A DNA stretch of 64,000 bases from Pseudomonas extremaustralis (GCF_900102035.1 NZ_LT629689.1:558001-622000); one strand, 5' to 3'; positions 18,962 through 27,635 are shown, counted from the first letter of the stretch. The notes: a model not told the origin generated them from the sequence alone. Numbers and translations are program-made.

Positions 18962-19369
18962 TTACTCTCCTTGGTTATACATTGCGCGAATGGCTGCCAT
19001 CAGTTCTGCTTGCTCTTTCGAGGTGGCCCCAGTTAGCACGGACTTAGTGGTGCCTGTAATATTTCCAAACGCATCACGTTGGACGATACTTTGCTTGGCT
19101 TGCTGAGCGGGTGAGTTATACGCGTTATCCAAGTCAGTAAGCTGTCGGACAAGAGGGTCTGCTTTATATAGCTCGTCTCGTACCTTTTGCTTAGACGCCT
19201 TCCATTGTGCTAACGCATCCTTAGAGGAAGTCAATGGATTGCCTCTAGGTGCGGGAGGTTCTTCGACTAGCTGATAGCCACGCTCGATAAGGTCTGTTAG
19301 AACTGCCATGGAGGTGTTACCTGTCTGACGTGCGAGTTCGTTGATTTCTGTCATGGTTATTGTGTTCAT
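18962..19369 (-). CDS. Unknown element protein, possible HTH
   Basis: 135 residues. The N-terminus (MTEINELARQTGNTSMAVLT, then a GYQL turn) could form a small helix-turn-helix. The remainder is polar and helical (KQKVRDELYKADPLVRQLTD). It is the second gene of the minus-strand cluster, eight bases after the winged-helix-like gene. No family is recognised. Confidence 0.6.
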   Translation of the reverse strand: MNTITMTEINELARQTGNTSMAVLTDLIERGYQLVEEPPAPRGNPLTSSKDALAQWKASKQKVRDELYKADPLVRQLTDLDNAYNSPAQQAKQSIVQRDAFGNITGTTKSVLTGATSKEQAELMAAIRAMYNQGE

Positions 19370-19377
19370 GTGTATCC

Positions 19378-19647
19378 TTAGAGTTCTACAATTCGATATT
19401 GATAGGGGGCGTTATACAGGTTGCTTGATTTTCTACGCTCGACTATTCCAGCATTCAACAAGTCTTTAAGGATGTAATCTACAGCCCTGCGTGTGAGTGC
19501 TGTGGCTTTCCCAAACTCGCCAACTGAGATTGTCGTCCATCCGTCCTCCTTGTCTCCGTTTAGGATCATTAAGTAGATTAGTTTGCGTGTAAGTGTTTTA
19601 AGGTGTGCATGACGCAGCGTCACAATGTCTTCTATTGTGGTATTCAT
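19378..19647 (-). CDS. Winged-helix-like regulator of the element
   Basis: 89 residues. The centre (SVGEFGKATALTRRAVDYIL, then KDLLNAGIVERR) reads as a winged helix: recognition helix ALTRRAVDYILKDLL followed by a beta wing. This is typical of replication-control or transcriptional regulators in plasmids and satellites. It is the first gene of the operon, just downstream of three palindromic repeats that it could bind. Confidence 0.65.
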   Translation of the reverse strand: MNTTIEDIVTLRHAHLKTLTRKLIYLMILNGDKEDGWTTISVGEFGKATALTRRAVDYILKDLLNAGIVERRKSSNLYNAPYQYRIVEL

Positions 19648-19727
19648 TGGTTTCTCTGGTATGATTATTGGGGCGGTCGGAAATTTGAGGACGTTACTTT
19701 GGTGTGTTCAGATCTACATCTTGATGT

Positions 19728-19866
19728 GGAAATTGTTTCCGACCCTACTACCTATACTTGAATTTCGGGTGAAAGGTCTACAACACCAATTGGAAATAAT
19801 TTCCGTACCTATCTAATACTCTTTTTTTGAGCCAAAAGAGGACAGCGTCAGGTGAAAATAATTTCC
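19728..19866. repeat. Three GGAAATnnTTTCC palindromes
   Basis: 13-bp palindromes lie at 19728-19740, 19792-19804 and 19854-19866 (one mismatch), spaced 64 and 62 bases apart. Each is followed by a related CTA-rich tail (CCTAT.ATACTT). They lie in the 415-base gap between the integrase stop and the winged-helix gene. They could be operators of the cluster or iterons. The gap also holds AT-rich DNA and the hairpin at 19973-19998. Confidence 0.65.
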
Positions 19867-19972
19867 CTATCTACATGTATATACTTAAATCTGAGAGAAA
19901 ACCCTACACGGATTCTTAAAATTAATATCTGCCCGTAACTCTCATGCACACCCATTCCTTTACTCACTGCCA

Positions 19973-19998
19973 CTGTAGGCCCCTATAAGGGCCTACAG
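19973..19998. terminator. Perfect 10-bp hairpin downstream of the integrase gene
   Basis: CTGTAGGCCC and GGGCCTACAG pair around CTATAA, 65 bases past the integrase stop. There is no T-run on either strand, so termination is only one possibility. A second hairpin, CCTGT-GCGCGT-ACAGG, lies at about 20043-20058. Confidence 0.4.
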
Positions 19999-20062
19999 GC
20001 TTGCATGGCTATATGGGTGGCAGTTGATTGTCTATCGTTGTTCCTGTGCGCGTACAGGTGGC

Positions 20063-21019
20063 TTAATCAATGAGGTGAAGTACATCCTTCGCATTCAAAT
20101 GAGAGTATCTAGCCACTGACCTAGTATCCCTATGCCCCGACACAATCATTATCTGAGCGTTGTTGAATCCCTTCTTGGCTACGTTGGTAATACGCGTATG
20201 CCTTAACTGGTGAAGCCTCACGCTACAGTCAAGCCCCGCCTTGTTCCTTGCCAGCCTAACGGCCTGTGACACAGCATGAGGCGTCACAATAAACAGTCTT
20301 CCTCTGTGTGCCTTGTTTGCTACAGCCAGCCGCTGTGCCTCTTTCAGTAGCTCTATGGCACGCATTGTCAGAGGCACAGACCTAGTGCCGTTCTTACCGT
20401 CCACTACATCCGCGATACGTTCATCCAGGTGAAGGCATTGAGTTGTGAGCTTGAGTATTTCTGAGCGTCTCATGGCTGTCTCATAGGCCAGCTCCACGAT
20501 TAGGGCCATGGTGGGGGAGAGCTTGTCGAGCAACTGTCCAAGTTCGCCAGCACTGATTACCTTGTCGCTCGACTTGTCGGGCTTGGGGAGGGCTATGTCA
20601 CTTACGGGATTGTGTATGTCTATGAGCAGGCCACGCTTAGCGAACCTGAAGAAACGAGACATGAACGCTAGCTGTATGCGACAGGTAGCAGGCTTGACCG
20701 TTTGTAGACGCTTCAGCTTGAAGTCATTGACTAGCTGAGGGGTGATGTCATGGATTGACTGAGGGAAGGCAGCAAAGAGCTGATCAACAATCTTGATTGC
20801 ATGGTCATAGCTACCCTTGCCCTTGAGCATGGTTTCGCAATAGGTCACGCCAAGGGTGTAGAGGGTGTGCGTCTGATGCGTCTTGGTAACAGCCTCTAGC
20901 TGGTCAGCCCATGCCTGAGCCAATGCCTGAGTTGGGAATGTTTTGGATTGCGGGGGACTTCCTCTCAACCGAACCTGAGCGTTCCAATTGCCAGAGGGAA
21001 GGGAGCGAATGTTAGCCAT
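20063..21019 (-). CDS. Tyrosine recombinase (integrase) of the element
   Basis: 318 residues. The catalytic set is present: Arg in YETAMRRSEILKL, HxxR in RLHQLRHTRITNV, the later His in SGHRDTR, and the Tyr nucleophile in VARYSHL. An N-terminal arm-binding domain (IRSLPSGNWNAQVRLRG) precedes a SAM-like core-binding domain. It is oriented with its start 77 bases from the right att repeat, as expected for an enzyme that integrates the element into the tRNA-Val gene. Confidence 0.93.
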   Translation of the reverse strand: MANIRSLPSGNWNAQVRLRGSPPQSKTFPTQALAQAWADQLEAVTKTHQTHTLYTLGVTYCETMLKGKGSYDHAIKIVDQLFAAFPQSIHDITPQLVNDFKLKRLQTVKPATCRIQLAFMSRFFRFAKRGLLIDIHNPVSDIALPKPDKSSDKVISAGELGQLLDKLSPTMALIVELAYETAMRRSEILKLTTQCLHLDERIADVVDGKNGTRSVPLTMRAIELLKEAQRLAVANKAHRGRLFIVTPHAVSQAVRLARNKAGLDCSVRLHQLRHTRITNVAKKGFNNAQIMIVSGHRDTRSVARYSHLNAKDVLHLID

Positions 21020-21095
21020 GATTGACGCCTCATAATGTGAATGGGCGTTCTCTTAGGGCTATAGGCTGCGTGGCCTAGCGCCTAGCAGGGTGGCT

Positions 21096-21206
21096 CTTGA
21101 CATGGTGGGGGTCGTTGGTTCGAGTCCAATCGCGCCTACCAAACAAAATCCGCTCTGCTGGGCGGTGTGAAGGGGGATCCGAAAGGGTTCCCCTTTTTCT
21201 TTGCCT
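21096..21206 (+). repeat. Right attachment repeat (attR), 111 bp
   Basis: A perfect copy of 14811-14921 (tRNA-Val 3' half plus terminator). It lacks the tRNA 5' half and so is not a gene. Confidence 0.95.
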
Positions 21207-21301
21207 GGAGTTTGGTGTCGTTGAGAAATTGAAACGCTACCCTAAAGTTAGCGGCTGGTAAGCCGATATGATCTGTAACTCCTTATTTTCGGACATTTGG
21301 C

Positions 21302-21733
21302 ATGCTTATCAATAATAGCAATCCTCCCTCCGTATCAATCGCTCAAAGCACCACCACTACCACCACGAGCGATGCCACGGCAACCGAAAGTACGAGCAGC
21401 ACTGGCGTCAACGTGACGGCTTCGAAGAGTGTGGGAGCTCAAGCTGGTGGCGGCGCCCAGTCATCATCGAGCTCGACGGAGTCCGATACTGTCAAAGCGT
21501 TGAAAAAACAGATCGAACAGTTGCAAAAGCAGCTTCAAGAGCAACAGCAAGCTTTGCAGCAGGCGCAGTCCAGCAATCAGAGTGCGGACGCGAAAGCGGC
21601 GGCCGTAGCAGCCGCGCAATCGCAGGTTGTAGCCACTTCTGCGGCTTTACAGACCGTGACCGCTGCTCTGTTGCAGGCCGTCACTGCCGAAGGTGGCAGC
21701 GGAACGGGGTCACTCGTCAGCACCACCGCTTGA
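21302..21733 (+). CDS. FlxA-like family protein
   Basis: 143 residues. A Ser/Thr/Ala-rich N-terminus is followed by a coiled coil (about 64-92, VKALKKQIEQLQKQLQEQQQ) and an Ala-rich tail. The layout matches FlxA-like proteins, small flagellar-regulon-associated proteins of unknown role. There is no signal peptide. It is the first chromosomal gene after the element. Its neighbours give no functional clue. Confidence 0.65.
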   Translation: MLINNSNPPSVSIAQSTTTTTTSDATATESTSSTGVNVTASKSVGAQAGGGAQSSSSSTESDTVKALKKQIEQLQKQLQEQQQALQQAQSSNQSADAKAAAVAAAQSQVVATSAALQTVTAALLQAVTAEGGSGTGSLVSTTA

Positions 21734-21906
21734 ATGTCGGGGCTGTGTGTTGATGGGCTAGTCTTCAAGACTCAGCCACGCTTCAACACACTTTCCCCTG
21801 CTTGCGCGGGTAACCGATACACATCTCTCAGCGCCAACTCCCCCAGTAACGCCCCCCTACAAATGCCACTCGAAAGTTCCCAGCCTGTGCCTGAGCCGCA
21901 TGCTCT

Positions 21907-22310
21907 GACACGCTTATGGAAGCTCGCAACAAGAATGTCGCCACCATCGCCGCCGCCAGAATATGGATGGTGATGCCGTCCGGTCGTACCCTTTCACAGT
22001 TGGTCAATGAGTCGGTGGCTTCGGCCTATAAACAGGCGGGGTATGAAGTCGTGACTGAGCCAGGCGCCGCTGATGCCACGTCGATGAAGGTTCATATTGT
22101 CGAATTCTGGTCCTGGTTTACCCCAGGTTTTTTCTCGGTTGACGTCAGCAGCAAATCTCTTCTGCGCATCGAGACACCGGGGGGGGGGAAGTGCTGAACG
22201 TTGTGACCCGGCAAAACCAGAGTATGCAGTCGGTGATGGAGAGCGATTGGAAGAAGATCACCGAGGCGGGTCTTCAGGAAGTGTCGCGTGAGACGTACAA
22301 GCAGCTTTGA
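21907..22310 (+). pseudogene. Remnant of a YajG-like lipoprotein gene
   Basis: From ATG 21916 the frame encodes MPSGRTLSQLVNESVASAYK and more, resembling the C-terminal half of YajG-type lipoproteins, but there is no signal peptide or lipobox and a TGA lies in frame just upstream. At a run of ten G (22179-22188) the frame shifts. The original reading continues in another frame as EVLNVVTRQNQSMQSVMESD to the stop at 22310. Eight or eleven G would keep the frame. With both the 5' part missing and the frame broken, the gene is judged dead, although the G-run alone could be a sequencing slip. Confidence 0.7.
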
Positions 22311-22336
22311 CGTAGGTCTTTCTGTTCGTTGTGTGA

Positions 22337-22369
22337 GAAAAGGGTCAACCAGTCGGTTGGCCCTTTTTG
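22337..22369. terminator. Bidirectional terminator
   Basis: AAAAGGGTCAACC and GGTTGGCCCTTTTT pair around AGTC (one wobble), with A- and T-runs on both sides. It serves the remnant on the plus strand and the convergent lipoprotein gene. Confidence 0.85.
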
Positions 22370-22384
22370 TATTACAAAACCGAC

Positions 22385-22930
22385 CTATTTAGCCTTGGCG
22401 CTCTTGATATCGCTGATCATCTGCTTGGCAATCGCCTGGACTTGCTTCTGTGTCATGGCCGAGGCAATCCCTTCCCAGGCGGATGATGAGGTGTCATAGG
22501 TGCGCGAACCGATCGGCGCACCGGATTTCAGGTCGGAATAGTCGGCGCGGGAGAACACCCAGGCGTTACCCACCAGCGCGCCAGCGACATACCGTGACCC
22601 CGGTTCGATGTAGCGAAACTTGCTCACGTTGATGGTGATGCCGACACCCTCTTCACCACTGGCGGTCACCGAGGGGCTTGGCGTGACATTGAAGCCGGCT
22701 TGACGCGCTTCGACTTGGAGCGCGTTATCCCAGTCGCGCTTGAGCAGGTTCCAGTCGGGGTTCTGCTCGACCTGATTTTCGCCTTTGATACTGACCACCA
22801 GATTCTGCTTGGCGGATTCCGGGATAGCCAGCGCGGCGCTGCCGCCACTTTTTACCTTCGCAGCACAACCGCCTAGCATCGACAGGGCAACGGCACACGA
22901 GAGGGCGACTAGGACCTTTTGGGTTTTCAT
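22385..22930 (-). CDS. Outer-membrane-type lipoprotein of unknown function
   Basis: 181 residues. The lipoprotein signal peptide ends in LGGC with the lipidated Cys at residue 22 and Ala at +2 (outer-membrane sorting expected). The mature part has a DUF4410-like pattern: VVSIKGENQVEQNPDW, a VSKFRYIEPGSR strand and a helical C-terminus. Not further assignable. The upstream 280 bases (22931-23210) hold no supported gene. Confidence 0.7.
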   Translation of the reverse strand: MKTQKVLVALSCAVALSMLGGCAAKVKSGGSAALAIPESAKQNLVVSIKGENQVEQNPDWNLLKRDWDNALQVEARQAGFNVTPSPSVTASGEEGVGITINVSKFRYIEPGSRYVAGALVGNAWVFSRADYSDLKSGAPIGSRTYDTSSSAWEGIASAMTQKQVQAIAKQMISDIKSAKAK

Positions 22931-23210
22931 TGAATTTCCATATCCGCAACAATATTGAGAGAGGGCGCGCTGCGCTTGAGCGCTGCACCCGATAAACGGG
23001 CGGCGTTAAGATGCGCGAAACCCCAGCAAGCTGTCCACATTTTGTTACGTGTGTGCTCTTTAAATGCCCGCAAGATTCATTGGTCTGCTGCAACGATTTT
23101 CTTGTTGGGCGCCTCCGTCCCAGGCAGCAAAGTTGCCGCCATTGACATTCGACCGTGCGGGTCAAATGTGCCGGTTGTGTTGTTGGAGTTGTCGGACAAG
23201 AGTGCGGTGA

Positions 23211-24683
23211 TCAAGGCCCAACTGCCGCTGATGATTGCCATCGGCCTGGCGTCAGGGCGGTGATATTTCCATCGAGCGCGTGGTGTTCAGTCCCTCGCCC
23301 TGGGAAAAACAACTCAAAACACGTCACTGCGGCCTTGCTGCTCACGCTGTAGCGACCGTTATGCAACTGCATGATGGTCGCCACAATAGACAGGCCCAAC
23401 CCGTTTGACTGGGCCGAACGTTCCCGCGATTCATCCACCCGATAAAACCGTTCGAACAGTCGCGGCAGATGTTCGGCTGCAATGGTTTCACCCCGATTGC
23501 TGACCCGCAGATTGATTCCCTCGGGATTCGGTACCGCCTGGATCACCAGCTCGGTACCGGGTGCGCCATATTTGATGGCATTGGCGCACAGGTTCGCCAG
23601 GGCTCGTCGCAACAGTATCGGCTCTGCCCAGATCACACCTTCTCCCTCGGCATGGATGCTGATCTCTGCATCGCTGGCCAGGCCTTCGAAGTAATCAGCG
23701 ATGCGTTCCACTTCCTCTGCGGCGCTGAGTTCCTGACGCTGACGCAGCGCGCTGGCCGGGTCGGTGCGAGCCAGGAACAGCATGTTGTCGAGCATTCGCG
23801 CCAAGCGTTCGAGTTCTTCGACATTGGACGCCAGCAATTGCTGATAGCTCTCGATGCTACGGTTCTGCTGCAGGGCGACCTGGGTTTCCCCCAGCAGGTT
23901 GTTGATCGGCGTGCGCAGTTCATGGGCCATGTCGGTGGACACCTGTCCCAACTGGACAAACCCTTTGGTCAGGCGTTCGAGCATGGTGTTGAAGGCGTCG
24001 ATCATCGGCAGCAGTTCTTTGGGGGCGCCGTGGCTGTCGAGGCGTTCGGTGAGGTTGCCGACGCCGATGCCTTGGGCGTGCTGCGCCAGGTGTCGCAAGG
24101 GCCGCAGGCCGCGATGCATCAGCAGGTAGCCCACCAGCGCCAGGACGAGAGCGGCGATGCTTGCCAGGATGTAAACGCTCAAGCGGTAGCTGGCGAGCAC
24201 AGCGGTGCGCTCAGTCATCAATCGGCCGGTGGTAAGTTGCAGGCTGCCCAGGTCGCCGGAGTCGATGGACACGGCCACGGTAGCGAAGGGCACCCCGTTG
24301 AGACCCTGCAAATGTTGCACGTCGGCCAGGTTGAGAGCGTGGTCTTTGGGAACCGGCTTGACCGCTGGCAGTTCGATGTTGGCCGGGTTGACCAGCAGTA
24401 ACGGCGTTTGGCCGGGCGCGGCGATGCTCAGCACCGATTCACGGTTGCCCATCATGTTCTGGAATAATTCCGGCTTGGTCCTGATCAGTTCCAGGGTGTT
24501 GCTGTCGTTGAGCAGATTGCGCAACTGATCCGCGCGGTATATCAGCGCCGCGTCGTCACGCATGATCAATTCGCGCTCGAGTTCGCGGTACAGTGCCACG
24601 CCCAGGGTTGCTAACAGGGCGAACGCCAGCAAGGCGAAGATCAGCGCCAGGCGCAGGGTCAGCGAATAATGGCGGCGAGTCAT
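23211..24683 (-). CDS. Heavy-metal-type sensor histidine kinase (CusS/CopS-like)
   Basis: 490 residues. It has a membrane segment (about 7-30), a periplasmic sensor domain, a second membrane segment (about 160-182), HAMP, a HisKA box with the phospho-His in [18 protein letters not shown], and an ATPase domain with [11 protein letters not shown] and [19 protein letters not shown] 24683 is chosen because it overlaps the regulator stop by four bases and begins the membrane segment. The family senses periplasmic copper or silver. About 28 residues follow the usual FELFFPG end, so the C-terminus may be extended by loss of the original stop. Confidence 0.88.
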   Translation of the reverse strand: MTRRHYSLTLRLALIFALLAFALLATLGVALYRELERELIMRDDAALIYRADQLRNLLNDSNTLELIRTKPELFQNMMGNRESVLSIAAPGQTPLLLVNPANIELPAVKPVPKDHALNLADVQHLQGLNGVPFATVAVSIDSGDLGSLQLTTGRLMTERTAVLASYRLSVYILASIAALVLALVGYLLMHRGLRPLRHLAQHAQGIGVGNLTERLDSHGAPKELLPMIDAFNTMLERLTKGFVQLGQVSTDMAHELRTPINNLLGETQVALQQNRSIESYQQLLASNVEELERLARMLDNMLFLARTDPASALRQRQELSAAEEVERIADYFEGLASDAEISIHAEGEGVIWAEPILLRRALANLCANAIKYGAPGTELVIQAVPNPEGINLRVSNRGETIAAEHLPRLFERFYRVDESRERSAQSNGLGLSIVATIMQLHNGRYSVSSKAAVTCFELFFPGRGTEHHALDGNITALTPGRWQSSAAVGP

Positions 24684-25351
24684 GGCTGGGTATCGAAGCG
24701 GTAACCGATGCCTCGCACGCTGTGGATCAATTTGAGCTGGAACGGGTCGTCGATCTTCAGGCGCAGGCGCCGTACGGCGACGTCCACCACATTGGTGTCG
24801 CTGTCGAAGTTCATGTCCCACACCCGCGACGCAATGAGTGAACGGGACAACACCTGATCCTGGTGAGTGGCGAACAGGTGCAGCAGGGCGAACTCTTTAT
24901 TGGTCAGGGTGATGCGTGTGCCGGCGCGGGTAACTCGGCGCTTGAGCACATCGACTTGCAAGTCAGCGATCTGCAGTTGTTCTTCTTCGCGGCTCGGGCC
25001 GCGACGGGTCAGGGTGCGTAAGCGCGCCACCAGTTCGGCGAATGAGAAGGGCTTGATCAGGTAGTCGTCGGCGCCCAGTTCCAGGCCTTTGATGCGGTCG
25101 GCAATGTCATCGCGAGCCGTCAGAAAAAGCACCGGTGTATCGGCCTCCTTGCGCAAGCGGCGCAGGACTTCCCAACCGTCCATTTTCGGCATCATCACAT
25201 CCAGCACGATCACGTCGAATGGCGTCTCCAGCGCCTGGTGCAAACCGTCCACGCCGTCGCGGGCCAGGCTGACTGAGTAGCCCAGTTCCTGCAGGCCGTT
25301 GAGCAGGTAATTGCCGGCCTTGGGTTCGTCTTCGACTACGAGGATGTTCAT
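24680..25351 (-). CDS. OmpR-family heavy-metal response regulator (CusR/CopR-like)
   Basis: 223 residues. The receiver domain has the phospho-acceptor Asp in [16 protein letters not shown] (about residue 51), preceded by the acidic VVEDEPKAG, the conserved Lys in [11 protein letters not shown], and a C-terminal winged helix ([20 protein letters not shown] ... [10 protein letters not shown]). The group is recognised from [11 protein letters not shown] and [10 protein letters not shown]. It is translationally coupled to the kinase. A matching inverted repeat lies upstream of the DUF2790 gene. Confidence 0.9.
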   Translation of the reverse strand: MNILVVEDEPKAGNYLLNGLQELGYSVSLARDGVDGLHQALETPFDVIVLDVMMPKMDGWEVLRRLRKEADTPVLFLTARDDIADRIKGLELGADDYLIKPFSFAELVARLRTLTRRGPSREEEQLQIADLQVDVLKRRVTRAGTRITLTNKEFALLHLFATHQDQVLSRSLIASRVWDMNFDSDTNVVDVAVRRLRLKIDDPFQLKLIHSVRGIGYRFDTQP

Positions 25352-25393
25352 GGGACGTGTCCTGTTTCAGTGCGTGACACCAGTGTAGCCTGA

Positions 25394-25639
25394 TCAATTT
25401 TCACCGGCGCAGCCGGTGCCATATACCTGGTAGTCCAGCACGTGTTCGCGGCCCTGGTGGTCCAGGTAGTGGAGACGTGCGGGGACTATGCCGCACTGGC
25501 CGTAGGTATCGGTGCTTGACAGTACTTTGTCCACATCCAGGTGTACGAAAAAACCGGTCTTGTCGTGGATGACGGGGTCTGCGGCAAACACAGAGCCGGT
25601 GGTCAGCAAAGCGGCAAGACTCAGGATAAGCAGTTTCAT
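25394..25639 (-). CDS. DUF2790 periplasmic protein
   Basis: 81 residues. A signal peptide (about 1-20, LLILSLAALLTTGSVFAA) precedes a small domain with two Cys (TYGQCGIVPARLHYLDHQGR ... YGTGC) that fits DUF2790, common beside metal-responsive systems in Pseudomonas. ATG 25639 is chosen since the signal peptide starts there. It is 42 bases upstream of the response regulator and probably in the same operon, possibly as a periplasmic component of the metal response; that role is inferred. Confidence 0.78.
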   Translation of the reverse strand: MKLLILSLAALLTTGSVFAADPVIHDKTGFFVHLDVDKVLSSTDTYGQCGIVPARLHYLDHQGREHVLDYQVYGTGCAGEN

Positions 25640-25729
25640 GGCGGTGTCTCTCTTAAAGGGGGGGGGCTGCCCAGTCGTGACAGTGAGTTCACAGTAACCA
25701 GGCATCCCGAACACACGACCAACAGGTTG

Positions 25730-25745
25730 ATGACAAGTTTGTAAT
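25730..25745. promoter_or_regulatory. CusR/CopR-type operator candidate
   Basis: ATGACAAGTTTGTAAT is an imperfect inverted repeat (TGACAA/TTGTAA) like the box bound by CusR/CopR regulators. It lies about 90 bases upstream of the DUF2790 start. Confidence 0.5.
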
Positions 25746-25890
25746 CAAGCGGTTATTGCTGGCGCAGAACAAGAGCGTTTGTTTGCAGGCCTCAAGCGGG
25801 ACGAAGCGCCGGGAGCGTTTACAAGTATTGATGTGATCCGTAGATTGCTTCGGGCCGATTAGTTGTTACCGATCACGAGGAAGCCACGCA

Positions 25891-26568
25891 GTGTCCATCC
25901 GAGGTTCAGCCATATTCACCCGTCGCTATCGCGCCTTTCTATTCGATATGGATGGGACCCTGCTCAATTCCATCGCCGCTGCCGAGCGGGTGTGGAGTAT
26001 TTGGGCCGAACGCCACGGCCTGGATGTGACGGCTTTTCTGACCACCATTCACGGTGCTCGCGCGATCGATACCATCACTCGCCAGGCATTGCCCGGCGTT
26101 GATCCTGAGGTTGAGGCTCAGTGGATTACCGAGGCTGAGCTCAATGATGTCGAAGGGGTCATAGCGATTCCCGGTGCCGTTGCATTTCTGAACAGCCTGC
26201 CGGGCGATCAATGGGCGCTGGTGACGTCCGCGCCCAAGGAGCTGGCGTTGCGTCGACTGCGAGCGGCAGGTATTGCGCCCCCGGCAGTGCTGGTCACAGC
26301 TGAAGATGTCGCCGTCGGCAAGCCGGACCCAGCCTGTTATGTGTTGGGCGCGCAGCGCCTGGGCGTGTCGGTGCAGGATTGTCTGGTGTTTGAAGATGCG
26401 ACGGTCGGCATCCGTGCGGGAGAAGCCGCAGGGACGGATGTGATGGTCGTGACCGCTACACACCTTGAACCCATGGTCACCTCGCATCCTTCGATTGACG
26501 GATATGAGCAGTTACAGGCCAGGCGCGCGGCCGATGGTTTGTTGTACTTGCTGTACGGAGTGGGCTGA
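25891..26568 (+). CDS. HAD-IA family phosphatase
   Basis: 225 residues. The HAD motifs are present: nucleophile FLFDMDGTLLNS (Asp19, Asp21), motif II VTSAPKE, Lys in VAVGKPDPACY, and the acidic motif CLVFEDATVGIRAG. The cap is of the beta-phosphoglucomutase/sugar-phosphatase type; many relatives dephosphorylate sugar phosphates or glycerol 3-phosphate. The start is GTG 25891 with GAGGAAG upstream. No neighbour hints at a substrate. Confidence 0.85.
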   Translation: MSIRGSAIFTRRYRAFLFDMDGTLLNSIAAAERVWSIWAERHGLDVTAFLTTIHGARAIDTITRQALPGVDPEVEAQWITEAELNDVEGVIAIPGAVAFLNSLPGDQWALVTSAPKELALRRLRAAGIAPPAVLVTAEDVAVGKPDPACYVLGAQRLGVSVQDCLVFEDATVGIRAGEAAGTDVMVVTATHLEPMVTSHPSIDGYEQLQARRAADGLLYLLYGVG

Positions 26569-26588
26569 TACGAAAAGAATCGAGCCCG

Positions 26589-26885
26589 CTAGCGCTCTCG
26601 GCCTTGCTCTTGATGGGTTGGGTCAGGCGGTGGCTGCATCCGATCATTCCTCATTCCCTGACGTGACATCACCATCTCCCTGAGAATTTCATTGGCCAGT
26701 CGGGCGATCGCTTCGGCACCGCGATAATGCGCACGCACGATTCCGGTAATTGCGAAATGGTCGGTTTCCGGGCCGCTGAGTACGGCTGAAAGGGTGCCAT
26801 CGGCGTGCAACGAGCAGGTGACCCTGTAGCTGGGCAGGCGAGCTGACAGTGCAGATTCGATCTGGGATTTGCTCAGGGTGTCCAT
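26589..26885 (-). CDS. Conserved hypothetical protein
   Basis: 98 residues from ATG 26885 (MDTLSKSQIESALSARLPSY); the frame is open upstream but that part is low-complexity. The pattern is alpha-beta (VTCSLHADGTLSAVLSGPET, then a helical ARLANEILREM) with a polar tail. It resembles small conserved Pseudomonas proteins of unknown role. It is convergent with the HAD gene. Confidence 0.6.
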   Translation of the reverse strand: MDTLSKSQIESALSARLPSYRVTCSLHADGTLSAVLSGPETDHFAITGIVRAHYRGAEAIARLANEILREMVMSRQGMRNDRMQPPPDPTHQEQGRER

Positions 26886-26972
26886 CTGCTTCAGCGCCTT
26901 TTGGTGACAGTGAAAACCAAAGCATAGGTTGTCTTGCGAGGCTGTAAACACCGGCGATCTAATAGCGCAGAG

Positions 26973-27230
26973 CTAGCCATCAGCGTGCTGTTTACGAGCA
27001 GTCTGTCGACAGAGTTTACGCTGCACCACCTTCTGGATGGGCTTGAGGCAGAACATGAACAGGTAGCCACCCAGCAACAGGGCCAAGTCCAGCCCGGAAT
27101 GGGTATCGGTGGCGTCGGCGCCTTCGATTTCAAGTCTCAAGCCATATTCCAGTCCTATGAAGACCAGCCCTATCAGCAGGGCGATCATCCAGGCTCTGAA
27201 TGCAAATGGCGGCGTGGTGGTGGGCCTCAT
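26973..27230 (-). CDS. Small inner-membrane protein
   Basis: 85 residues with two membrane segments (about 13-31, WMIALLIGLVFIGLEYGL; and about 46-63, LDLALLLGGYLFMFCLKPI) and a basic tail. No family is recognised. It lies upstream of the 98-residue gene on the same strand, 87 bases away. Confidence 0.6.
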   Translation of the reverse strand: MRPTTTPPFAFRAWMIALLIGLVFIGLEYGLRLEIEGADATDTHSGLDLALLLGGYLFMFCLKPIQKVVQRKLCRQTARKQHADG

Positions 27231-27440
27231 CGACGTACTCCTTGGCGCACACGGATGGCAAGGTGTGAGTCAGATGATTCGGCCGCGAATGAAGCGACAA
27301 GTTCCTGCATGAACACAGTTTCATCTTGCGGCGACAATTAAGTCATTGGCGACGCCGATCACGCTACACAGACAAAAGCAGTTCGAAGGGGTTTTCGCCA
27401 GCCGTTACAGTGAACGAAAGGGCTGGCTACTGAGGGCGCT

Positions 27441-27635
27441 TCAAGGCGTCTGGTTTTTATCCGGGGCAGTCAGTCCGGCCTGGATGCGCTGATAGATCTC
27501 CTCGCGGTGCACCGCGACATTCTTGGGGGCGTTGATGCCGATTCGTACTTGCTGGCCGCTGACGCCCAGGATGGTGATCGTGATGTCATCACCGATGTTT
27601 ATGCTTTCACCGACTTTGCGGGTGAGTATAAGCAT
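27441..27635 (-). CDS. csrA: Carbon storage regulator, RsmE-type CsrA
   Basis: 64 residues, [20 protein letters not shown] onward, a complete CsrA fold with the RNA-binding [28 protein letters not shown]. CsrA/Rsm proteins bind GGA motifs in mRNA leaders and repress translation in the Gac/Rsm system. The Lys-Val after MLILTR and the C-terminal AGLTAPDK match RsmE of fluorescent pseudomonads rather than RsmA. The leader has AAGGAGAAG before ATG 27635; the GGA there may allow autoregulation. The 210 bases downstream to 27230 hold no gene. Confidence 0.94.
   Translation of the reverse strand: MLILTRKVGESINIGDDITITILGVSGQQVRIGINAPKNVAVHREEIYQRIQAGLTAPDKNQTP

Larger units (their letters stand above)
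14811..21206. mobile_element. 6.3-kb integrative element in tRNA-Val(GAC), satellite-like
   Basis: The element is bounded by perfect 111-bp direct repeats (14811-14921 and 21096-21206), each holding the tRNA 3' half and terminator. A tyrosine integrase gene lies next to the right end. Base composition is clearly more AT-rich than the flanks. The cargo is one plus-strand unknown gene, a minus-strand cluster with an ATPase-HTH protein and DNA-binding-like proteins, and several hairpin-rich non-coding stretches. No capsid, tail, lysis or mating genes are recognisable. The size and content suggest a minimal integrative or satellite element that depends on a helper. The helper is not identified. 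Confidence 0.85.

Noticed and set aside
14922..21095. CRISPR array
   Set aside because: Repeats present (GTTCAC, GGAAATnnTTTCC, 111-bp att) have neither the unit length nor regular spacers of a CRISPR array; no cas genes.
21734..21973. 79-codon frame after the FlxA-like gene
   Set aside because: Pro/Ser-rich low-complexity translation with no ribosome-binding site; it covers the 5' remains of the YajG-like remnant in another frame.
22955..23263. 102-codon plus-strand frame between the lipoprotein and kinase genes, ending [18 protein letters not shown]
   Set aside because: No ribosome-binding site, low-quality start region, and its end is antisense to the kinase C-terminus. It might be a fragment of a lost gene but nothing supports it.
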